This document shows positions 1-5,861 of a DNA stretch of 9,181 bases, one piece after another. The DNA comes from CAYWNA01 sp964459305 (GTDB lineage: Bacteria; Planctomycetota; Planctomycetia; Pirellulales; Pirellulaceae): the NCBI GenBank assembly GCA_964459305.1, contig CAYWNA010000391.1:1-9181 (forward strand), in the 5' to 3' direction. Both the position numbers and the translations under genes were made by a program. How positions within the stretch are numbered: position 1 is the stretch's first letter; the number at the start of each line of letters is the position of its first letter. Under the pieces are notes generated by a model. That model had not been told where the DNA came from. It searched no databases and was given only the letters and a program-made list of their open reading frames with translations.

Positions 1-8
1 TACGCAGA

Positions 9-32
9 CCAAAGTCTGGCGACTTCGGCTAC
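9..32 (-). repeat. 24-nt dispersed hairpin repeat, copy 1
   Basis: This 24-nt unit recurs at 9122-9145 with one difference (g at 27, a at 9140) and in the opposite orientation at 9078-9101. It folds on itself as an 8-bp stem (CCAAAGTC with GACTTCGG, one A/C mismatch on this strand that becomes a G-U wobble on the other) around a 4-nt loop, with CTAC at one end. The - strand reading has the better stem and is taken as the sense orientation. No T-run follows on that strand, so this copy does not look like a terminator. A partner arm, as at the right end of the window, may lie just left of position 1 but cannot be seen. Confidence 0.75.
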
Positions 33-87
33 ATGCGGAAAAGTGTCAATCCTGGTCGCGGGTGGTATAGCATAAGGGTTTTCGAGC

Positions 88-2349
88 ATGGCTCACACAA
101 GCGATTCTCCGCGCTCACACGTTCCAGCGGCAATGCTGATGTGTTTGCGGTTTCTTTGCCCGGGCTGCCTGACGATTCTGCTGCTCTCTCATGTTGCCTC
201 GGGTGCCACCTACTTCGTGTCGATGGATGGGCGCGACGACAATCCGGGAACGGCGCAACGACCTTGGCGCACGGTGGCCAAAGCCAACGAATCGCTTCAG
301 CCGGGCGACACAGTCATCCTGGTCGATGGCCAGTACAAAGGCGTCATCGAACCGGCCCGCTCGGGGCGAAGTGGTGCAGCAATTTCGTATCGGGCTCAGT
401 CGGCACATGGAACCATCATCACAGGCGGACGGTCCAGCGATGAGGTCTCGACGTGCGTCCGGCTAAAAGACCGCCTGCACATCGTCGTGGACGGGCTCAA
501 GTTGCTGCCGGATCGTGGCGGATGGATACAACTCGATTCGGCCAGCCATTGCGTAATCCGCAACTGCCACATGGAGCGTGCAAGCGGCGTTTACGCGCCC
601 ATCCACTGTCGCGATTGCCACTACAACCGCTATGAGAACCTCGCGTGTTGGCGATCGGCCTACACCCGTGGCGACGGCCACGTGTGCGGCGATCTGTGGA
701 TGAACACCGGTTGCGGCCACAACGTGTTCGAGCGAATCCACATCAGCCGTGCGGGCCACCGACCTTTCGGCCTGTGGTTCGACTGCGACCACAACGTCGT
801 TCGGCAATGCACTTTCGACTGTCGCTGGGGACGAAATTTCGAGTGCTTCTCGACGCCGCGACTTCTGATGGAGGCGTGCGTGATCACGAACGGCTTCGAG
901 GGTTCCGGATCGGCAGACGGGCGGGCGAAGCTGTTTGTCATCGACTCGATCTTTCGGCGCAATGTCGTTTACCGCAACTACTACGGACCGCTCGTCATCA
1001 ATTCCTACAAGTGGGAAACGAATCAGCCTTGGGGCATGATGCGGTCGCGCCTGTATCACAATACATGGTACCGGAATCACGAGTACGGATTCGAAATGGT
1101 TGATTTAGGTCAGAATCCCAAAGAGCACATGGTCACCGGCAACGTGTTCCAGAACAACGTATTCGCAGGGAACGATCCGGGCGGCGATGGACTCGCGTTG
1201 CTACTTCTCTCGAATATCGCCGACGACAACTTCTTCAGGCACAACTTGCTGTTCGGCTCGAAACCCGGGGATAAGACGGTGCGGTACGATTGGGCATTTC
1301 CAAACGCGACGACATGGCCGGGCTTGAGAATGACGGCCGAAGAGGCAAACTGGCAGAAGCCGGCTCAATTCACCGGCAACATCGAAGCCGATCCCTTCTT
1401 CGTCGATCCGGAACGCGATGATTACCACCTGCAGGCGCAGAGCGTCGGCGTCGACGCCGGAAAACCGTTGGCCACCGTCCGCGAACGCGGATCGGGGCAC
1501 GTAATGTCCGTCGACGATGCAAGACCGTTCTTCGACGGATTTGGGATTCCCGGTGAACGCGGCGATCTGGTCTTTGTCGGACCAGAGAAAAAGCAAGCGA
1601 TCATCACGAAAGCGGACATCGCGGCAAACGTGCTCACACTGGACCGCGAACTTTCGTGGGATGCAGGCGACGGGGTGTCGCTGCCTTTCGCAGGCGAAGC
1701 CCCGGACCTTGGGGCCTATGAGTCGGGCGCGGAAAACGCGCCGTGGTACGTCGCGCCGTCGATTCACGACAGGTTGCGCGTCGAAACGATGGAGACGGCA
1801 ACCGAGCCAGTGGTCGTTATCGACTTCGAACCGAAAAACCGGGAGCAGTGGTTCTACTATTGGAGCTTCACGAGGCAGCGAAACACGGCGGCACGGCTCG
1901 ATGCATCGACAGCAGCGTCGGGCAAGCACTCGATCCGCGTGTACGCCGAGAAGGACGGAGCGACCATGTCGTGTCACATGCGCCCACGCTGGTGGGGCAT
2001 CGACCGGTTCCCCATCGTCAAGTTCGCCTACCGCATCCCGCCGGGCGTCCCCGTGGGCGTGTGTGTCGACGCCTTCAAGAGCGCCGAAGTCGGCCGCGGA
2101 GCGGTGTGCATCGGCGGCAGCCCGGCTCGCGAATCAGGCAACACGCCGGACCTCAAGCAGCTAGTGCTGAAAGACGACGACCAATGGCACGAAGCCGAAT
2201 TCGACGCCCGGCTCATTCGCCAGCGGTACCCGGACGTGAAACTTCTACAGACGCTGCGGTTTTACACGAACGCAAATGGCAAGAAAGACGACAAATTCTG
2301 GTTCGACAACGTCCGGATCAAGCCGTCGAAAACTCTCATTGACGGTTGA
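88..2349 (+). CDS. Secreted right-handed parallel beta-helix protein with C-terminal jelly-roll-like domain
   Basis: This 753-residue protein is predicted to be exported. A hydrophobic segment at about residues 17-38 ends near SHVASG, followed by the beta-helix opening ATYFVSMDGRDDNPGT and then RPWRTVAKA and QPGDTVILVDGQY. That opening is typical of secreted pectate-lyase-like, chondroitinase-B-like and DUF1565 proteins. Repeated N-rich turns (VIRNCHM, NVFQNNVFAGN, FRHNLLFG) mark helix coils to about residue 450. The helix region closes near residue 542 with PDLGAYESG. Residues about 575-750 (VVVIDFEP to FWFDNVRI) resemble a galactose-binding-like beta-sandwich. The likely role is polysaccharide binding or cleavage outside the inner membrane. 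No lyase catalytic residues could be assigned, so the activity is unknown. The ATG at 88 has a modest Shine-Dalgarno (taaggg, 73-78). ATGs at 133 and 139 would also keep the signal peptide but have no clear ribosome site. Residues about 123-263 hold 13 cysteines. Its last 14 bp overlap the convergent gene downstream. Confidence 0.93.
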   Translation: MAHTSDSPRSHVPAAMLMCLRFLCPGCLTILLLSHVASGATYFVSMDGRDDNPGTAQRPWRTVAKANESLQPGDTVILVDGQYKGVIEPARSGRSGAAISYRAQSAHGTIITGGRSSDEVSTCVRLKDRLHIVVDGLKLLPDRGGWIQLDSASHCVIRNCHMERASGVYAPIHCRDCHYNRYENLACWRSAYTRGDGHVCGDLWMNTGCGHNVFERIHISRAGHRPFGLWFDCDHNVVRQCTFDCRWGRNFECFSTPRLLMEACVITNGFEGSGSADGRAKLFVIDSIFRRNVVYRNYYGPLVINSYKWETNQPWGMMRSRLYHNTWYRNHEYGFEMVDLGQNPKEHMVTGNVFQNNVFAGNDPGGDGLALLLLSNIADDNFFRHNLLFGSKPGDKTVRYDWAFPNATTWPGLRMTAEEANWQKPAQFTGNIEADPFFVDPERDDYHLQAQSVGVDAGKPLATVRERGSGHVMSVDDARPFFDGFGIPGERGDLVFVGPEKKQAIITKADIAANVLTLDRELSWDAGDGVSLPFAGEAPDLGAYESGAENAPWYVAPSIHDRLRVETMETATEPVVVIDFEPKNREQWFYYWSFTRQRNTAARLDASTAASGKHSIRVYAEKDGATMSCHMRPRWWGIDRFPIVKFAYRIPPGVPVGVCVDAFKSAEVGRGAVCIGGSPARESGNTPDLKQLVLKDDDQWHEAEFDARLIRQRYPDVKLLQTLRFYTNANGKKDDKFWFDNVRIKPSKTLIDG

Positions 2350-3463
2350 GTTTCTCTTGTTCCCGCTTCTGGGCAACACAAAACATGCCCGTGCCTTCGA
2401 AGATGGGCCTGAAGCACAGATTGCAGGAGCCACATTCCGATTTTGCTGTGTCGCCGCTTTTCCAGCGGGCAACAAGACGAGGTTCCCTAATGAGAGGACG
2501 GCATAGCGAAACGAAATCTGTAACACCTTCCTCGACGAGTCTCTCGGCAACGGTGTACGATCTGATGCCGCCGACCAAGATGAGCGGCACCTTGATGCAT
2601 TTCCTGTATCGCTTGGCGGCTTCACGGTAGAAAACCTCGTGTTCTTCAGAAGGCAGTTTGCCCCGCCTTACCGGCTTGAATTGACTTGCAGCGTCGGTGG
2701 TCCCGCCGCTCAACTCGATTCCATCGATCCCGGCATCTTCGAGCATGCGGGCGACCTGAAGCATCTCTTCGACGCTCAACCCGCCATCGATGAAATCCTC
2801 AGAGTTCATCTTGATGAGCACAGGAAAGTCGTCTCCGAGCGTGGATTTGATGCGTTCGACGATATTCAAGACGATTCGGGCGCGGTTCTCTACGCTTCCT
2901 CCGAAATCGTCTTCTCGCCTGTTGAAGTAAGGCGAAAGGAATTGCGATAGGAGATAGCCGTGCGCCGCGTGGATCTGTACGCCATCGAATCCTGCAGTCT
3001 TTGCCCTGCCAGCCGCAGCCACGAAGGCATCGCGAGTTTGTTCGATCTCTGCGAGCGTCATGTCCCTGGCAAGGGTACCATCATCTCTTCTCAGACCGGA
3101 CGGGCCAATCGCATCTTGGTTGGTCAATTGCGTGGCGGCTTGGATGCCCGCATGAGCCAACTGCAGGAGAATCGTGCTGCCGCCATCGTGAGCCGCCGTT
3201 GCCATTTGCGCAAGACCAGAGATGAAGCGGTCGTCGTGGATCGCAAGCTGCCGCGGACCTGCCTGCCCTTCGGGGCTGACGAATGCATGACTCGATATGA
3301 TCAGGCCCACGTCACCTGTGGCCAACTCGCCGGTTAGGGCCACAAGCCCAGATGAGCAGGAACCGTCCTCGTGGGCCATGCCTTCCCACGTTGCTGAACG
3401 CACAAAGCGATTCTTGATGTTCAAAATGCCAATGGCATTCGGTTCGAATAACTTCGACGACAT
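2336..3463 (-). CDS. NADH:flavin oxidoreductase, Old Yellow Enzyme family, with C-terminal Cys cluster
   Basis: This 375-residue protein matches the FMN-binding TIM barrel of the Old Yellow Enzyme / 2,4-dienoyl-CoA reductase family along its whole length. The landmarks are KNRFVRSAT (17-25), QLAHAG (101-106), and the HAAHGY segment with H165 and H168, the usual pair that contacts the substrate carbonyl. These are followed by LLSQFLSPYFNRREDDFGGS and ENRARI, then LVGGIR and the phosphate-binding DFVSLCRPLI. The family reduces activated C=C bonds using NAD(P)H in the cytoplasm; the substrate here is not known. A CxxCxxC-x11-C cluster (C344, C347, C350, C362) follows the barrel and resembles the Fe-S ligand region of dienoyl-CoA reductases, but the extra FAD/NAD domains of those enzymes are absent. 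The start is only 21 bp after the methyltransferase stop, so the two genes are probably co-transcribed. The Shine-Dalgarno is weak (GGGA before ATG). Confidence 0.95.
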   Translation of the reverse strand: MSSKLFEPNAIGILNIKNRFVRSATWEGMAHEDGSCSSGLVALTGELATGDVGLIISSHAFVSPEGQAGPRQLAIHDDRFISGLAQMATAAHDGGSTILLQLAHAGIQAATQLTNQDAIGPSGLRRDDGTLARDMTLAEIEQTRDAFVAAAGRAKTAGFDGVQIHAAHGYLLSQFLSPYFNRREDDFGGSVENRARIVLNIVERIKSTLGDDFPVLIKMNSEDFIDGGLSVEEMLQVARMLEDAGIDGIELSGGTTDAASQFKPVRRGKLPSEEHEVFYREAAKRYRKCIKVPLILVGGIRSYTVAERLVEEGVTDFVSLCRPLIREPRLVARWKSGDTAKSECGSCNLCFRPIFEGTGMFCVAQKREQEKLNRQ

Positions 3464-3484
3464 ATTGGAAATCCCATTTGCGGA

Positions 3485-4366
3485 CTAGCACAGCAGTTCG
3501 CGGAGTCGCTGCTGGGCCATTTCGCAGTATTCTTCGTTGCAGTCGATGCCGATGTACTTGCGGCCCAGTTGTTTTGCCACCAGCGCCGTTGTGCCGCTGC
3601 CGAGGAAGGGATCGAGCACGATGCCGTCTTCGGGACAGCCGGCCTGGACACACGTCTGGACCAGCGAATCTGGGAAGACGGCGAAATGGGCATCGCGGAA
3701 TTTGGACAGCGGAATTGACCAGACCGTGCGTTTGTTGCGGCCTTTCGGGTGAAATGCCTGGTCCCAGCGGGCGTCGTGCAGGTTTGAGTTTCCCTGATTC
3801 TTGCCTTTCTCCGGCGTGCTGTCGCGCTGGAAGAAGTGATTTCGGCCGCCGCGCATCTTACTTTTTTCCGTAAACGTCACGTGCGGCTCACGAATCGCGT
3901 CGGCGTCGTAGTAGTAGTCTTTGCTCTTGGCGAAGAAGAAGATGTACTCGTGGTCGGTCGTAGGACGCGTCTTGACCGGCGAAGGCATCGCGTTGGGTTT
4001 GTGCCAGATAATGTCGCTGCGCAGATTCCAACCGTCGTCTTTCAGAGCCAGGGCGACACGCCACGGCATGCCCAGCAGTTCGCCGTCTGCATATTTATCG
4101 CCGATCACCAGCCAGAGCGTCCCGCTGTGTTTCAACACACGGCGGCATTCGGAGAATACGGCAACCAGTCGCTCGACGTATTTGTCCGGCGATTCCTCAA
4201 GTCCCAGTTGCCCGTCGCCACGGTAGTCCCGCTGGCGGTAGTACGGGGGGCTGGTCACGATGGCGTCAACCAGGCCATCAGGAAAATCGCCAAGTTGCTC
4301 CAGAGCACCGGCGTAGAATATGCGGTTGGCAAGCGTTTTTGCTTCTTCTGATCGAACGTTAGCCAC
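3485..4366 (-). CDS. Beta-class amino-DNA methyltransferase (N4-cytosine or N6-adenine), apparently orphan
   Basis: The protein transfers a methyl group from S-adenosylmethionine to an exocyclic amino group in DNA. Catalytic motif IV, TSPPYY, lies near the N-terminus (residues 38-43 from the chosen start). The SAM-binding motif DPFLGSGTT lies near the C-terminus (252-260) and is followed by GRKYIGID. This IV-target-I order defines the beta class. SPPY is more common in N4-cytosine enzymes than the DPPY of N6-adenine enzymes, but the base modified is uncertain. The middle (about 130-225, including SDIIWHKPNAMPSPV and DHEYIFFFAKS) should recognise the target. I chose GTG at 4366 because a perfect GGAGGT sits 9 nt upstream (4376-4381) and the methyltransferase fold begins soon after (IFYAGALEQL). 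An ATG at 4540 would add 58 residues that look unlike the family. No restriction endonuclease or specificity subunit is visible. It probably shares a transcript with the flavin oxidoreductase downstream. Confidence 0.9.
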   Translation of the reverse strand: MANVRSEEAKTLANRIFYAGALEQLGDFPDGLVDAIVTSPPYYRQRDYRGDGQLGLEESPDKYVERLVAVFSECRRVLKHSGTLWLVIGDKYADGELLGMPWRVALALKDDGWNLRSDIIWHKPNAMPSPVKTRPTTDHEYIFFFAKSKDYYYDADAIREPHVTFTEKSKMRGGRNHFFQRDSTPEKGKNQGNSNLHDARWDQAFHPKGRNKRTVWSIPLSKFRDAHFAVFPDSLVQTCVQAGCPEDGIVLDPFLGSGTTALVAKQLGRKYIGIDCNEEYCEMAQQRLRELLC

Positions 4367-4375
4367 AAGACATCT

Positions 4376-4381
4376 ACCTCC
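4376..4381 (-). promoter_or_regulatory. Strong Shine-Dalgarno deciding the methyltransferase start
   Basis: On the - strand the sequence reads GGAGGT, 9 nt before an in-frame GTG at 4366-4364. It lies inside the longer reading frame that begins at ATG 4540. This is the main reason to prefer the shorter 293-residue protein. Confidence 0.6.
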
Positions 4382-4505
4382 GTAGCGGTCCAGTCGAGCG
4401 TCTGTTTTACCCGATCGTTTCGAATTTGGAAGCGTCCTTGGAGGAAACTTGTGGGCGGCAAGAAACTTATTCGCTTCCGCGGTGTTTGATCTATTGCGGG
4501 TACGG

Positions 4506-4511
4506 TATGCT
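4506..4511 (+). promoter_or_regulatory. Weak -10 candidate for the sigma factor operon
   Basis: TATGCT in the context CGGTATGCTTTA lies in the gap between the divergent methyltransferase and sigma genes. A possible -35 (TTGATC, 4486-4491) is only 14 bp away, which is short for a housekeeping promoter. A similar GGTAT(A)GC string precedes three other transcription units in the window. Initiation here would give a leader of about 160 nt containing the 4578-4598 hairpin. The rest of the gap (4382-4505 and 4512-4577) shows nothing I can name. Confidence 0.25.
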
Positions 4512-4577
4512 TTAGGGGCTGCTACGAGACTGCATCGCATTTTTGCGGGAGGGGCTGCAAACCGTCTTCGGATTCTT

Positions 4578-4598
4578 GGACGGATTGGTAATCCGTCC
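4578..4598. repeat. Perfect 9-bp inverted repeat with 3-nt loop
   Basis: GGACGGATT and AATCCGTCC flank the loop GGT, with no mismatch in the 9-bp stem. It lies upstream of the chosen sigma factor start, so it would be in the mRNA leader. There is no T-run on either strand, so it is not an intrinsic terminator. I recall similar GGACGGATT palindromes scattered in planctomycete intergenic regions, but this is the only copy in the window. Confidence 0.6.
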
Positions 4599-4668
4599 TA
4601 CAATGTTGCCTCTTTCCAGACTTTTTGACGTGCGGAGTCGCATGGCCCGCACAGGACAGGCTGGCCCT

Positions 4669-4673
4669 GGGAG
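4669..4673 (+). promoter_or_regulatory. Shine-Dalgarno deciding the sigma factor start
   Basis: GGGAG sits 7 nt before the GTG at 4681 in the sigma factor frame. The frame stays open upstream to a TTG at 4543, with ATGs at 4603 and 4642, but those have no ribosome site (4603) or one only 4 nt away (4642). Confidence 0.5.
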
Positions 4674-4680
4674 CCGAGTG

Positions 4681-5322
4681 GTGTCGGACACTCAGACCCT
4701 TACACTGAATAGTCTGAACTACGAAACAACCGATCCGGACGCTCGGTTGATGCTCCAGGTTCGCGACGACAACGCCGCTGCGTTCGAGGAGTTGGTATTG
4801 CGATACCAGTCACGGCTGATCACCGTGCTGGAGAATTTGGTGCACAGCCGTGACAGGGCCGAGGAGTTGGCCCAAGACGTGTTCTTACGCGTGTACCGCG
4901 CTCGCAAGACCTACGTGCCAAACGCCAAGTTCTCTACGTGGTTGTTCACCATTGCCCATAACGTAGCCAGTAACGCGCTACGTTCGATGTCCCGGCGACG
5001 CGAGGTCAACGTTTCGCTGGTACAGAGCGGCGTGATGGCCACGAAGCCACTGGACGACATGGCATCGGCGCCCAGCGGACTGATGCCGACGCGGCAGTTG
5101 GACAAAGCGGAGATGGCGGAGATCGTGCGTCTGGCGATCGACTCGTTGAACGAACGTCAGCGCATGGCGCTGTTGCTGTCGAAATTCGAGCACATGAGTT
5201 ACATCGATATCGCCGGGACGATGGAATTGTCGGTCCAGGCGGTCAAATCGTTGCTGTCGCGGGCCAGGGACAACCTGCGAATTCTGCTGGAACCTTATAT
5301 CGAGGAGGGCGCCCGGCCATGA
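4681..5322 (+). CDS. ECF (extracytoplasmic function) RNA polymerase sigma factor
   Basis: This 213-residue protein (from GTG 4681) directs RNA polymerase to a dedicated promoter set. Region 2 spans about residues 18-108. It includes AAAFEELVLRYQ, the core-binding and -10-binding stretch AEELAQDVFLRVYRA (about 60-74) and FSTWLFTIAHNVASN (84-98). A variable linker rich in Met, Ser and Pro (about 110-138) leads to region 4 (about 139-203). Region 4 has LNERQRMALLL and a helix-turn-helix, YIDIAGTMELSVQAVKSLLSRAR, that reads the -35 element. This two-region form without regions 1 and 3 defines the ECF group. I recall the YVPNAKFSTWLFTIA segment from planctomycete members. The start is uncertain, and an ATG at 4642 would add 13 residues. 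It overlaps the next gene by 4 bp (ATGA), so translation is probably coupled, and that gene looks like its anti-sigma factor. Autoregulation is common for such pairs, but I see no clear ECF promoter. Confidence 0.93.
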   Translation: MSDTQTLTLNSLNYETTDPDARLMLQVRDDNAAAFEELVLRYQSRLITVLENLVHSRDRAEELAQDVFLRVYRARKTYVPNAKFSTWLFTIAHNVASNALRSMSRRREVNVSLVQSGVMATKPLDDMASAPSGLMPTRQLDKAEMAEIVRLAIDSLNERQRMALLLSKFEHMSYIDIAGTMELSVQAVKSLLSRARDNLRILLEPYIEEGARP

Positions 5323-5849
5323 ACGCAGAGCAAAGCCCTTCCGACGCGAACGATGCGATCGTGGAAGAGTTGGTCGCCTACTTGGACGGTGAACTGGATC
5401 CGGAGGCCAGCCGCGATGTCGAGCGGCGTTTATCGCAAGACGCCGAGTATCGCCTGCGGCTCCGCCAACTCCAACAATCATGGGATCTGCTGGATCGACT
5501 GCCCAAGGCGGACGTCGACGCGTCGTTTACCCAAAGCACGGTGGCTATGATTGCGCTCAAGGCAGCGGACGATGTTGAGGTTGTAGATGCGGGACGCTTC
5601 AAACGCCGGAAGATCTTCCAGTGGCTGGGCGCGGGCGGTGTGGCGGCGGCATTTCTTGTTGGCTACGCGCTGGTCTACTCGGTCGCCCAAAGGCACAACA
5701 GTCGGCTCTTGCGTGATTTGCCTGTGATCGAGAACATCGACGAGTACCGTTACGCCGAAAGCCTCGAATTCCTGAGGATGCTCGACCGCGAGGGGCTGTT
5801 TGTGGAGGACGAGATCGAAGGTGGGAGTTCAGGGCTTGAGGAGGGTTGA
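5319..5849 (+). CDS. Single-pass membrane anti-sigma factor without zinc motif
   Basis: This 176-residue protein probably binds the sigma factor encoded just upstream and keeps it inactive at the inner membrane. The N-terminal cytoplasmic part has the usual anti-sigma helical pattern: IVEELVAYLDGELDPEA (14-30), then SRDVERRLSQDAEYRLRLRQLQ, then WDLLDRLP. One transmembrane helix covers about 101-123 (QWLGAGGVAAAFLVGYALVY), preceded by RFKRRK, which fits a cytoplasmic N-terminus. About 53 residues follow on the outer side, with an acidic end (EDEIEGG). The HxxxCxxC zinc motif of many anti-sigma factors is absent: there is no cysteine anywhere and no histidine before residue 126. Assignment rests on the fold-like pattern, the membrane helix and the position. 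The ATG overlaps the sigma stop as ATGA, and GGAGGG (5304-5309) lies 9 nt upstream. Confidence 0.88.
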   Translation: MNAEQSPSDANDAIVEELVAYLDGELDPEASRDVERRLSQDAEYRLRLRQLQQSWDLLDRLPKADVDASFTQSTVAMIALKAADDVEVVDAGRFKRRKIFQWLGAGGVAAAFLVGYALVYSVAQRHNSRLLRDLPVIENIDEYRYAESLEFLRMLDREGLFVEDEIEGGSSGLEEG

Positions 5850-5861
5850 GGGTTCAGATTG

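Noticed and set aside
463..1080. Open frame of 205 codons on the - strand inside the beta-helix gene
   Set aside because: It lies wholly within the strongly supported + strand gene, has no recognisable domain, and has the low-complexity Val/Ala/Arg look of an opposite-strand shadow in G+C-rich DNA.
1201..1977. Open frame of 258 codons on the - strand
   Set aside because: Antisense to the beta-helix and C-terminal domain codons, Arg- and Cys-rich, with no family pattern.
1517..2164. Open frame of 215 codons on the + strand
   Set aside because: A +1 shadow of the beta-helix gene, dominated by Ser, Arg and Thr, with no domain. It does not indicate a frameshift because the main frame stays open throughout.
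3836..4351. Open frame of 171 codons on the + strand opposite the methyltransferase
   Set aside because: The methyltransferase motifs are intact on the other strand, and this frame has no recognisable features.
4444..4468. GAAACTT direct repeat (4444-4450 and 4462-4468) as an operator
   Set aside because: A 7-nt repeat at 18-bp spacing in a region this size could be chance, and it is not tied to a promoter I trust.
4367..4540. N-terminal extension of the methyltransferase to ATG 4540
   Set aside because: The 58 extra residues are basic and unlike the family, and a perfect ribosome site precedes the internal GTG at 4366. It is not fully excluded.
4543..4680. N-terminal extension of the sigma factor to TTG 4543
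   Set aside because: TTG has no suitable ribosome site, the stretch contains a perfect hairpin, and GTG 4681 has GGGAG at 7 nt. An intermediate start at ATG 4642 remains possible.
4978..5481. Open frame of 167 codons on the - strand
   Set aside because: It spans the sigma/anti-sigma junction in antisense and is rich in Arg, His and Pro, with no domain.
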